From the NCBI RefSeq assembly GCF_024266705.1, contig NZ_CP100757.1:1550001-1614000 (forward strand): DNA of 64,000 nucleotides, read 5' to 3'. Below, in pieces: positions 41,890-49,971 of this stretch (its first letter is position 1; each line of letters starts with the position of its first letter). The notes beneath the pieces were generated by a model that did not search any database, was not told the origin of the DNA, and saw nothing but the letters and a program-made list of their open reading frames with translations. The translations under genes and the position numbers were made by a program. Source of the DNA: Natrinema gelatinilyticum. GTDB lineage: Archaea > Halobacteriota > Halobacteria > Halobacteriales > Natrialbaceae.

Positions 41890-43116
41890 ATGGCAGATAA
41901 TCACAGCGATATGTTGTGGCGGGACGCAGCCGTAGAGAGAGTGCTCCAAAGACGCTCCGCGACGCTGTCGGAGCGCGATACGCGAACGGTATCGCTCGAT
42001 CAGATCGGCGAAGAGACGCTCGCGAAGACGATAGTCGCCGACCGAGACGTCCCTGAACACGACCACGCAACGATGGACGGGTTCGCGTTCGACGCGACCG
42101 ACGAGTACCCGCTCTCGATCGCGGGGAACGAAGTGTTCCCGGAAGACGAACCGCCATCGATTGAGTCCGGAGAGGCGGTTCGCATCGCGACCGGCGCGCC
42201 GCTTCCCGACGAGGCGAATGCTGTACTCAAACGCGAGGAAGCGACGATCAAAGACAGAAACCTTTGGGGCGAGCCGCTCGACCCTGGCACGTACACGTAC
42301 GAACGCGGAAGTAATCTGTCGGTGGGTGAAACGCTATTCGAGCGCGGAGAGCGACTCTCGCCAAAGGATTCTATACTCCTTGGCGATCTCGGTCGCGAGT
42401 TGGTCACCGTTTACGAGCGGTTCTCGACGGCCGTGCTAGCGACTGGAACGGAAATTCACGAGGGTCGAACCCCGGACCTCGATTCTCGGATGCTCGCAGG
42501 TCTGGTCCGGTCGTGGGGACACGACGCGACGTACGAGGGTACCGTGCCCGACGAATACGATCGCGTCGAGTCGGTCATCGACGCTCTTGCCGAAGAATAC
42601 GACGTCGTCCTCACGACGGGCGGAACGAGCGTCGGACACAAGGACTACGTCATTCGTGCACTCGACGAGCTGGGCGAGGTGGAGTTTCACCGTGTTCGAA
42701 TCAGGCCCGGAAAACCGATCGCGATGGCCAGACTTCCCGATCACGACGCCGTCACGTTCGCCATTCCCGGCAAGCCAATCGGAGCTCACACGATATCGAC
42801 GTTCGTCATGCGCCCGTTCTTCACCGGCGAACGTTCGATCCCATCCGTCAAGGCGACGGTTGAACGCGACGTCGATCTCGGTCCCGACGGATTCGAGTAC
42901 GTCGTTCCCGTCACGCTCGAGGACGACGCGAACGGTCGCCGGGCGATGCCGCTCGGTCACGCCGATTCGGCGTTATCCGTGTACGATGAGCAGTTCGATC
43001 CCAGCGTCCTTTCGTCCAGCACGCGAACGAGTCGCGCTGACGGTGTCGTCGTCACGCGGAAACCGCTCGAGTCGGGGGAAACCGTTTCCGTCGTCCCGTA
43101 CACCGCCCTCGAATGA
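41890..43116 (+). CDS. moeA: Molybdopterin molybdenumtransferase MoeA
   Basis: A 408-residue MoeA that inserts molybdate into adenylated molybdopterin. It carries DVPEHDHATMDGFAFDATDE, VRIATGAPLPDEANAVLKRE, the molybdopterin-binding VVLTTGGTSVGHKDYVIRAL and RIRPGKPIAMARLPDHD, then AIPGKPIGAHTISTFVMRPF. It overlaps mocA by 4 bp (ATGA), so the two cofactor genes are coupled. Several MoeA paralogues are common in haloarchaea; placement among three molybdenum hydroxylase loci suggests this one serves them. Confidence 0.93.
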   Translation: MADNHSDMLWRDAAVERVLQRRSATLSERDTRTVSLDQIGEETLAKTIVADRDVPEHDHATMDGFAFDATDEYPLSIAGNEVFPEDEPPSIESGEAVRIATGAPLPDEANAVLKREEATIKDRNLWGEPLDPGTYTYERGSNLSVGETLFERGERLSPKDSILLGDLGRELVTVYERFSTAVLATGTEIHEGRTPDLDSRMLAGLVRSWGHDATYEGTVPDEYDRVESVIDALAEEYDVVLTTGGTSVGHKDYVIRALDELGEVEFHRVRIRPGKPIAMARLPDHDAVTFAIPGKPIGAHTISTFVMRPFFTGERSIPSVKATVERDVDLGPDGFEYVVPVTLEDDANGRRAMPLGHADSALSVYDEQFDPSVLSSSTRTSRADGVVVTRKPLESGETVSVVPYTALE

Positions 43117-43748
43117 GTGGGTCGTCGATTCCCGTCGTCGAACCGGCCGCAATCAACGGCCGCAGAACAAGCGCCACCGTTCACGGAGTACTGCTGGCCG
43201 CTGAGATGAGCAGCCGATTCGGCGATGCGAACAAGCTCCTGGCGACGATCGAGCGAGAGCCGATCGTCCGCCGTGCGGCGCGATCTCTCGTTCGATCGAA
43301 GCTGGACGACGTGATCGTCGTACTCGGTCACGAGGTTGACCGCATTCGGGAGGCGACCACGGACCTCGATGTGTCCGTCGTCGTCGACGAATCGTACGAT
43401 CGAGGGCAGAGTACCTCGGTACATGCGGGAGTCCGGGCCGCTCGCGAACGAGATGCCGACGCCACCCTCATTGCGCTGGGAGACATGCCGGACATGATGA
43501 CCGACAGCATCGACGCCACCGTCGAAGCCTACGAGCGCGACGGGGGCAACGTGATCGCCGCTGCTTGCGACGGCCGCCGAGGAAAACCTGTCCTGTTCGA
43601 TTCACAGTACTTCGATTGGCTTACCGACGTGTCCGGCGACGTCGGCGGCCGTCAGATATTGCTAACGGCGAACGACGCGATTCACCTTGAGACGGGCGAC
43701 CCGGGCGTACTCCGCGATATCGACCGACCGGAAGACCTACCCGAGTGA
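43113..43748 (+). CDS. mocA: MobA/MocA-like nucleotidyltransferase (molybdenum cofactor cytidylyltransferase)
   Basis: A 211-residue nucleotidyltransferase of the MocA type, which would attach CMP to the Mo cofactor to give the dinucleotide used by CO dehydrogenase-type hydroxylases. The nucleotide-binding segment reads GVLLAAEMSSRFGDANKLLA where the family norm is LAAG-x-S-x-RMG; Glu replaces the usual Gly. DDVIVVLGHEVDRIREA, STSVHAGVRAARERDADATL, LGDMPDMMT and GKPVLFDSQYF complete the family pattern. It overlaps moeA by 4 bp. The altered Gly may reduce or change activity. Confidence 0.87.
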   Translation: MSGSSIPVVEPAAINGRRTSATVHGVLLAAEMSSRFGDANKLLATIEREPIVRRAARSLVRSKLDDVIVVLGHEVDRIREATTDLDVSVVVDESYDRGQSTSVHAGVRAARERDADATLIALGDMPDMMTDSIDATVEAYERDGGNVIAAACDGRRGKPVLFDSQYFDWLTDVSGDVGGRQILLTANDAIHLETGDPGVLRDIDRPEDLPE

Positions 43749-43802
43749 TCAAACAGACAGTTGTACCTAGTATTTTTCTCGCATGTACGCGTATATCGTG
43801 GT

Positions 43803-44433
43803 ATGGTCGACCGAGATACCGATATCGCGTATCGCCCTATCGGAACGGTGCAATCGCCCTTCGAAACTCCCGAGGAAGTGCCGAAGAATCCCGACATCAC
43901 CACCGACGCCGAGGGAATCGTGGTCATAGATTCCGAGTACGAGGACGGATTGACCCACCTCGAAGGGTTCTCCCATATTGGAGCGTGTCATACAATGGTT
44001 CCCAACAAGCAGTATTCACCGTCTTGCTGTCGAGCAACACCCATGACTGCCAAATCTCATAGGGTCACACGCGAATTGGAGGCTGTATAATCGCGAGGGA
44101 AAGGGTATGAGACGTATTCTATGACACGCTGATATTGTGCTCCTCACGCACCTCGATAGAGTCGAAGACTCCACGCTACGCTGCGATCCGCCGTTCGCCG
44201 AGGGCGTACGCCCTGGTATCTTCGCTACTCGAGGGCCGTGCCGACCGAATCCGATCGGACTCACTATAGCCCGATGACACCGCGTCGAGGGCACTCGACT
44301 TCGCGTTTCGAATCTCGATCTCGTCGATCGAACGCCGGTTCTCGACGTAAAGCCGTTTGCCCCGAAAACCGAGGAAATAACGGAAATAAACGCTGGCTGG
44401 CTCGATGAACATACTAGCGATGAGTCACAGTGA
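43803..44433 (+). pseudogene. trmO: trmO (TsaA-type tRNA methyltransferase), split by a MITE
   Basis: The 5' part reads MVDRDTDIAYRPIGTVQSPF, then DAEGIVVIDSEYEDGLTHLE and GFSHI. After a 151-bp insertion the protein resumes VLLTHLDRVEDSTLRCDPPF, AEGVRPGIFATRGPCRPNPI and GLTIAR. An in-frame TGA (44275-44277) then precedes HRVEGTRLRVSNLDLVDRTP and VLDVKPFAPKTEEITEINAG before the stop at 44433. Removing the insert and one target copy gives 474 bp, exactly 158 codons. TrmO methylates t6A37 of certain tRNAs using S-adenosylmethionine. It is inactivated twice, by insertion and by a stop. Confidence 0.9.
43981..44131. mobile_element. MITE inserted in trmO
   Basis: A 151-bp non-coding element with ends GAGCGTGTCATA and (reverse complement of the right end) CAGCGTGTCATA, flanked by the direct repeat ATATTG at 43975-43980 and 44132-44137. 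It has no transposase, so it must depend on an autonomous element with the same ends, which is not in this window. Confidence 0.88.
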
Positions 44434-44611
44434 TACGTAATTTCCGACAAGTCGCCGAGACTGTGACAGTTGGAGTGACAAATGTGTGTCGCAGTTGAAC
44501 CGGATGACAATTCCACGTTTTACTTCTGGGAACTGGACGAGGAATGACTAGGTGCCACTACATTCGACAGTAGTAACGCTTTTGAGCGTTTAGCTGGACT
44601 ACCAAGTAGGA

Positions 44612-45217
44612 ATGCTAGCGGATCCCGTACTTGTTATCGTCGATCTGCAGTACGATTACTGCAAGCCCGGCTACGCGATCGACGAAGCTGACGACGTCGG
44701 TCACGTGCAACCGGCCGTCGAACGGACGAGCGAGTTCCTCGACCGGTACCGAGCGACAGGGCGAACGCCGATCATCGTTCGAACGCATCACGACGAGCAG
44801 TCAAACGCCTCGACGTGGGAGTCGATGTACGCCGACCGGCCGTACGACTCCCTGTGCGAACCTAAAACGAAGGGCGCTGAGCTAGTGCCCGAAATCGATC
44901 GGCGAGAGTCGGACGTGCTTATCACCAAGCATCGCTACAGCGGGTTTTACAATACACCCCTCGAGACGTACCTTTCCACGAACGACGTCCGACACCTCCT
45001 CGTCGCCGGCGTCTCGACCGACGTCTGTGTTGAATCGACGGTCCGGGACGCATGTAATCGAGGTTACGAGGTCACCGTTTTGACCGACTGTACAGCGGCA
45101 TCTCGCCCGGACGTGCAGGAAGGAACCCTCGGTCGACTCCAGAAGTACTTCGCCGACGTTCGTCCGGCCGCCGAGGTCGAAGCAGCGCTCCGGCCGCCCG
45201 AGAGCTCGGATCGCTGA
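44612..45217 (+). CDS. Isochorismatase-family cysteine hydrolase
   Basis: A 201-residue hydrolase of the nicotinamidase/isochorismatase fold. The catalytic triad is Asp11 (VIVDLQYDY), Lys106 (LITKHRYSGF) and Cys139 (AGVSTDVCVESTVRDA). The family includes nicotinamidase, maleamate amidase, N-carbamoylsarcosine amidase and biuret hydrolase. With molybdenum hydroxylases nearby, an amidase step in N-heterocycle breakdown is possible, but that is inference. Preceded by CTTTTGAGCGTTTAG about 30 nt before the ATG. Confidence 0.88.
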   Translation: MLADPVLVIVDLQYDYCKPGYAIDEADDVGHVQPAVERTSEFLDRYRATGRTPIIVRTHHDEQSNASTWESMYADRPYDSLCEPKTKGAELVPEIDRRESDVLITKHRYSGFYNTPLETYLSTNDVRHLLVAGVSTDVCVESTVRDACNRGYEVTVLTDCTAASRPDVQEGTLGRLQKYFADVRPAAEVEAALRPPESSDR

Positions 45218-45327
45218 TCGAGGCCGAACGCGATCGGAACCATATGATGCGGTTCCAACATCGGTTATGCCCGTTACAGCGGCCAGGTGTAAAAAAGAGG
45301 ACGATCCGACGATAGACGTCGGTACCC

Positions 45328-46782
45328 TTAGCTGTAGTTGCTGATCGCGTCCTCCGACGGAACCGGTGTCAGTAAACTCATGACGATGTACGATGCAAAC
45401 GCGAGAACGAGCGCACCGAATCCGTAGTGCATTCCGAACAGCCAGGCTGCCGGGATTAGTTCGAAGAAGAACGCGATCATTGTGACCGTCCCGATTATCA
45501 TCGAGACTATCGCGGCAACGCCCGTTCCACGCTGCCAGTAGATGCCGAGGAACACTGCCGGCGCGGTCGTGGCGAACCCGGCGACTGCAAGTTCGCCGAG
45601 TTGAAAGATCCCTGCCGGCCGCGTCCAGGCGAGCAGGAACGCCAGCCCGACGACGACGAGCAAGAACACCTGCGTGATGCGGACTTCCCGTTCGTCGCTG
45701 ATGTCGGCGTCCACGTACTGTCGGTAGATATCGCGGCTTAACATCGAACCGATCGTCAACACCTGCGAGTCCGCCGTCGACATGAGGGCGGCGACGCCCG
45801 CTGCCATCCCGACGCCGAAGATGATCGGATGCATTAGCGCATCGATCATGAGCGGAATCACGTAATCTGGGCTCGCTACCGCCTCAAGGTCGACGAACCC
45901 GAGCGCCCAGATTCCGAGTATCACAGCGAGGAAGTTGACCGGAATGATGATCGCACCGTAGAGGATCCCCGATCGTTTCATGATCTGTGCGCTCTCGGCG
46001 GAGAAATACCGCTGGATAGCTTGCGGATACGCGGCTACACCGATCGCGAAGACGGCCATGAACGTCAGTACGTACGTCGGCGTCCACACGCCGAACGGTC
46101 CGCGAAGCGTGAATATGTCGGGGTTTTCCGCGACGACGGATGTAGCGACCGCGTTGCCGCCGATAGTCACGTTCACGTAAACGAAAACCCCGACGAGGAC
46201 GCCGAAGAGGATGAGCGCTTGCACGACGTCCGACCAGACGACGCCGCGCATCCCTGCGATGTGGAGGTAAACCGCCATGAACGCCGTGAGGGCTGAGATT
46301 GCGACGACGTAATCGATTCCCATCAGCGACTCGATCGCGACCCCGCCGCCGATGATCTGCGTTGCGATGAACGCGACGAGGAAAATGCCCGTTACGGCCA
46401 CATACACGGTCGATGCTAAACGGCTCTCGTACCGTTCGCGGATGTATTCGGGCGGCGTTACGAGGTTTCTGCGCTTTCCGATCTCGTACAATTTTACGCC
46501 GATTAGAATGAACAACAGCGCGTAAAACGGCCCCCCTAACCCCATAAACGAGTAAATCCCGAACCCGGTAGCCGACGCCGCCGCTCCGACGCCGAAAAAG
46601 GTGAACGAACTTAGGACCGTCGCGAGAAGAGTGAGTGCCAGCACGACAGTCCCTAGCGTCCGTCCAGCCACATAGAAATCGGTCGGTTCGTGTGTAGTGA
46701 ATCGGCTCGCGTACACGCCGATTCCGAACATCCCCAGCATGTACGCCAGAAACACGCCGACGGCGAGATCGACGTTGATCAT
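45328..46782 (-). CDS. Sodium:solute symporter (SSS family), second copy
   Basis: A 484-residue membrane protein with about 13 predicted helices. It carries SRFTTHEPTDFYVAGRTLGT, AGMRGVVWSDVVQALILFG and AALMSTADSQVLTIGSMLSR, the last holding sodium-site residues. The ATG at 46782 overlaps the stop of the small partner gene by 4 bp. It is diverged from the symporter at 2906-4450 but has the same two-gene layout. Substrate unknown; a carboxylate is plausible. Confidence 0.92.
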   Translation of the reverse strand: MINVDLAVGVFLAYMLGMFGIGVYASRFTTHEPTDFYVAGRTLGTVVLALTLLATVLSSFTFFGVGAAASATGFGIYSFMGLGGPFYALLFILIGVKLYEIGKRRNLVTPPEYIRERYESRLASTVYVAVTGIFLVAFIATQIIGGGVAIESLMGIDYVVAISALTAFMAVYLHIAGMRGVVWSDVVQALILFGVLVGVFVYVNVTIGGNAVATSVVAENPDIFTLRGPFGVWTPTYVLTFMAVFAIGVAAYPQAIQRYFSAESAQIMKRSGILYGAIIIPVNFLAVILGIWALGFVDLEAVASPDYVIPLMIDALMHPIIFGVGMAAGVAALMSTADSQVLTIGSMLSRDIYRQYVDADISDEREVRITQVFLLVVVGLAFLLAWTRPAGIFQLGELAVAGFATTAPAVFLGIYWQRGTGVAAIVSMIIGTVTMIAFFFELIPAAWLFGMHYGFGALVLAFASYIVMSLLTPVPSEDAISNYS

Positions 46783-47033
46783 TCGGTCGTCGCCTCCGCG
46801 GAAGCTCCGACGATACCGGTCGTTCGAACTGTGAAGACGACGAGTACGAGCATGACGTAGTAGATTGCGACGGAGAGCCATCCCCATAGCGGAACGCCGA
46901 GATAATACGATTCCGGCGATCCGGTAAAGAGATACAGCGGCGCTACCGTCAAGACGCAAACCGCACCTACTGCGGCGATCGCACCCGCTGACTGTTCGAA
47001 TCTCGTTCGCAATTCAATGTCGTTAGTTCCCAT
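46779..47033 (-). CDS. Small two-helix membrane protein, partner of the second symporter
   Basis: An 84-residue protein with hydrophobic segments at about 18-38 and 46-68. It is translationally coupled (ATGA) to the symporter downstream. The equivalent protein at 4454-4732 differs in sequence but has the same size and topology. It is divergent from the GAF/HTH-10 regulator, which may control it. Confidence 0.78.
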   Translation of the reverse strand: MGTNDIELRTRFEQSAGAIAAVGAVCVLTVAPLYLFTGSPESYYLGVPLWGWLSVAIYYVMLVLVVFTVRTTGIVGASAEATTE

Positions 47034-47190
47034 GGTGGTACACACCAAGTATCACTTGATAGAGTCAAACGAGTAAACATGATACCTATACGCATAAGTG
47101 GTACAATCGCATACCTATTCAGTGATCTCAGCGAATCGGCAAGTACCGGGGCGGCCGAGAAGAGCCAGTAACCGATCACGAGAGCAACTT

Positions 47191-48855
47191 ATGCAATTAG
47201 GGACACTTCGAAGTCTGACCCGCCGAATCGACAGGATCGAGAGCAAAGACGCCGCTATTCGGGAGTTAGTCGGCTGGGTAAGCAGCGGCCTAGAACTTGA
47301 ATCAGTCGCGTATATTCGAGACGGGGATCGAATCTTGCGTCCGGTCGCTTCCACCCTCGAAATCGACGTTTCACCGGTCACGGTGGCGGACGAGAACAGT
47401 ACCGGTAGCGCCTTCGGAGACAAGATGGCCGTTCTCCGTGAGCTCGATACAGTGTTTCCCGATAGCAGGTTGCCGTTCCAGGAGGGTGGGGCTATCCCGC
47501 TCGGAAACCACGGGCTTCTCGTCGTTTCCCGTGATGGAGAGCGAGACGAATTCGCAACGGACGCCGTAGAACTCGCGGCCGCGTACGTCGAAAGGGCGCT
47601 CGACGATATCCAGTATCGAACGGAAATTCGCGAACTCGATCAGTCCCTGCAGGAGCGGACGGACCGCTACGAGCGGATGGCGCGGATAACCGAAAAGGTT
47701 CGAAAGATGGATCAAGCGTTGATTCAGGCGAATTCGCGCGACGAAATCGAGCGCGTCGTTTGTGAGCGACTGTTGACAAGCGATCGTTTTTCGTTCGTCT
47801 GGGTTGGCGAACTCGATCGCGACGAAACGCTTCGGTGTCGTCGCAGTGCTGGCGACGGTTGCGGCTATATCGACGAGATTTCGTTACGCGTCGCCGGTTC
47901 CGTCGAGAACGCCCCGCCGACGTGTCAAACGGCGAAAACGGGTGAGGTAACGGTCATTTCGGACATTGCTTCCGAGTCTGACGTCTCGTGGCGCGATCTA
48001 GCGATCTGTCGTAACTTCTACTCCGTCGCGAGCATTCCCCTGGTTTACGAGGGGATCGTATACGCCGTGGTAACGATCTACGCCGACAGACCGTTCGCGT
48101 TCGGTGAGCTGGCGCTGTCCGTACTGATAGAGATGGGCGAGACGATCGGATACGCTATTAATGCTTCCGAGGCAAAGCAGACGCTGACGAGCGATGGTAC
48201 GGCCGATATTCGGTTTCAAATCGTCGATCTAGACGATCCGTTCGTCGCGCTCGCAGACCGTCTCGAGTGCGAGATCGAGGTGAAAACTGTATCAGCACGA
48301 TCGCCCCGGCACTATGTCGCCTATGCCATGATCAGGGATGTCGATTCAGACTGCGTCCATCGGGCTGCGCGATCCATCGACTCCGTTACCGACGTTTCGT
48401 TTATCGCCGAAAACAACGGACAGATATTCGAGATATCGATAACCGGCTCGTGTATTCCGGTTTCGCTCGCCGATCTCGGTGCGAAACCTCGTCTGATCAC
48501 GGCTACTGACGGTCGGGGGTATGTAACGATCAGCGTTCCACCAGAAACGGACGCGCGGTCGTTCGTCGAACAGGTCCAAACGATCTTTCCGACGGCAGAG
48601 CCCGTTGCTCACCTCCAGGGGTCGTCTGAGGCCAGCACAGATCTATACGCACTTGAGACGCCGTTAACCGACAGACAGCAAGAAGTACTTGAAGCGGCCT
48701 ACTTCAGCGGCTTCTTCGAGTGGCCGAGGAATTCGACCGGCGAGGAGATCGCCGCGTCGCTCGGTATTTCACAGCCGGCGTTCCTTCAACACCTGCGAGC
48801 AGCCGAACGGAAGCTCGTCGGTGGACTTTGCGAATACGATAAGACCGATACTTGA
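47191..48855 (+). CDS. GAF-domain HTH-10 (bat-type) transcription regulator
   Basis: A regulator of about 554 residues. The N-terminal third looks like a degenerate GAF-like sensor. A coiled-coil linker follows around LDQSLQERTDRYERMARITE, then a clear GAF domain (IEREVV-like VCERLLTSDRFSFVWVGELD through IPLVYEGIVYAVVTIYADRP). The bat-type C-terminus has LTDRQQEVLEAAYFSGFFEW and GEEIAASLGISQPAFLQHLR, the HTH-10 DNA-binding helices. Such proteins sense small molecules or redox state. The start is uncertain; ATG 47191 is used, with an upstream GTG possible. It is divergent from the symporter unit. Confidence 0.87.
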   Translation: MQLGTLRSLTRRIDRIESKDAAIRELVGWVSSGLELESVAYIRDGDRILRPVASTLEIDVSPVTVADENSTGSAFGDKMAVLRELDTVFPDSRLPFQEGGAIPLGNHGLLVVSRDGERDEFATDAVELAAAYVERALDDIQYRTEIRELDQSLQERTDRYERMARITEKVRKMDQALIQANSRDEIERVVCERLLTSDRFSFVWVGELDRDETLRCRRSAGDGCGYIDEISLRVAGSVENAPPTCQTAKTGEVTVISDIASESDVSWRDLAICRNFYSVASIPLVYEGIVYAVVTIYADRPFAFGELALSVLIEMGETIGYAINASEAKQTLTSDGTADIRFQIVDLDDPFVALADRLECEIEVKTVSARSPRHYVAYAMIRDVDSDCVHRAARSIDSVTDVSFIAENNGQIFEISITGSCIPVSLADLGAKPRLITATDGRGYVTISVPPETDARSFVEQVQTIFPTAEPVAHLQGSSEASTDLYALETPLTDRQQEVLEAAYFSGFFEWPRNSTGEEIAASLGISQPAFLQHLRAAERKLVGGLCEYDKTDT

Positions 48856-49240
48856 CATTACCTAGATCTCCTTCATTCGCGTCCCGGAAACGGCTCTGTA
48901 CGGGTTCGTTGAGGTTCGGTAGCGATTACAGGAGACAGCCTCCCGAGTTGGTGACGGGCTTTCATCGATTTTCCGCAATCGACGGTGCCATCGTACCATT
49001 CCTGAAGTCAACGCTGAGATCGCCGTCATCAGCGTCGCGCAACCGCCAGTTATCGATCGAGAGCGGAGTAAGCGAATCGTTCGAACCGCGTCGGCGAATG
49101 GTATCAGCAGTTAGTTTACCGTAGCACGCTCCGGAACAAGTCGTAATCAGGTTATCCCTCGAATTGCTCGTTGGAAGAACGTTACAACGTGGTGGACTCT
49201 CTCGTTATAATTAGCATCTTCGAGATCGATTTTCAGCATT
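48856..49240. other. Intergenic region after the HTH-10 regulator
   Basis: 385 bp with no recognised gene. Open stretches exist in several frames, but none shows a familiar motif or haloarchaeal codon pattern. Confidence 0.45.
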
Positions 49241-49516
49241 TTACTCGAATATTCTACGATACTCGTCGTACTCGGCTCGAAGTGCCCGTTTGTCGTCATC
49301 GGTGATCATGAATAACTAGCTGTCGGCGATCTATTCCCGTTCGAGTAAGCGCACGCTCTCAAGATTCAAAAGGCGACGTTAGGCAATTTGGCTCGACATT
49401 CCAAGTTGATCGGTGAGCGATGAATCGGTGATCGTGATGTCACCGGTTAACTCCTCCTCGAGCGTGAGCAGTTCAAGAACGCGTATTTCGTCGTGTCCGA
49501 CGATAAATCGAAGTGC
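49241..49516 (-). pseudogene. Relic of the DNA-binding domain of a haloarchaeal riboflavin kinase
   Basis: The minus strand in one frame reads VGHDEIRVLELLTLEEELTG, DITITDSSLTDQLGMSSQIA, a stop, RRLLNLESVRLLERE, a stop, IADS, a stop, and LFMITDDDKRALRAEYDEYR followed by RIFE and a final stop. This matches the N-terminal winged helix of haloarchaeal riboflavin kinases, in which ASRRLQRLE and LRAEY-x-x-YRRIFE are typical. Three in-frame stops and the lack of the kinase domain mark it as a relic. The intact riboflavin kinase in this window (39917) lacks exactly this domain. Confidence 0.72.
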
Positions 49517-49971
49517 CTAGTAAGTGGTTTGGAACGGTGCGGTGAAAATGTATGTTAAAATACGATACCGAACAGAATTCGGTGAAAGGAGTTACCTGTT
49601 TTCGACCGGGAAATGCATCAATCGTGCCGCAACGCCCAGGCCGCCCCCGGCCTGGGCAGTTACCTCGGGGGAATCGCTTCTCGATGGTCACAGGAGTCCA
49701 AGCGATTCCGGATCGGACAGTCCATGGAAGGGACGGTCACCTCGTGATGTCCCGGAACGAGTGCTTCACTCGAATACCTGGGACAAGTTGTATCTCTTTA
49801 TCTCTATCTATAATTAGGTGAATAAATGGGTAATAATTGCCGCATTCAGCCGAAGCAGACGATAGATGGTCCCTGATTTCAGTCGTCTTTCTGTTTGAGA
49901 CGGACGTCACGTAAATCGATCGTCCAGAGGCAGCATTTCGAGACGGCACAGACAGACGAGCGGGTATAGGG
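49517..49971. other. Intergenic region with a strong hairpin
   Basis: 455 bp downstream of the molybdenum hydroxylase operon (which ends at 49972 on the minus strand). It holds a 10-bp perfect hairpin at 49634-49657. No intact gene is seen. Part of it could be the end of an IS200/IS605-type element, but I cannot support that. Confidence 0.45.
49634..49657. repeat. GC-rich perfect hairpin
   Basis: GCCCAGGCCG-CCCC-CGGCCTGGGC: ten-base perfect arms around a four-base loop. It is too strong to be casual. It may be an element end or RNA structure; there is no T-run to make it a usual terminator. Confidence 0.55.

Noticed and set aside
44016..44516. Minus-strand open frame over the trmO region
   Set aside because: A Ser/Arg-rich product without motifs, antisense to the reconstructed trmO gene and MITE.
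49540..49820. IS200/IS605 TnpB end
   Set aside because: Only a hairpin and short open frames are present; no TnpB protein motif could be read.
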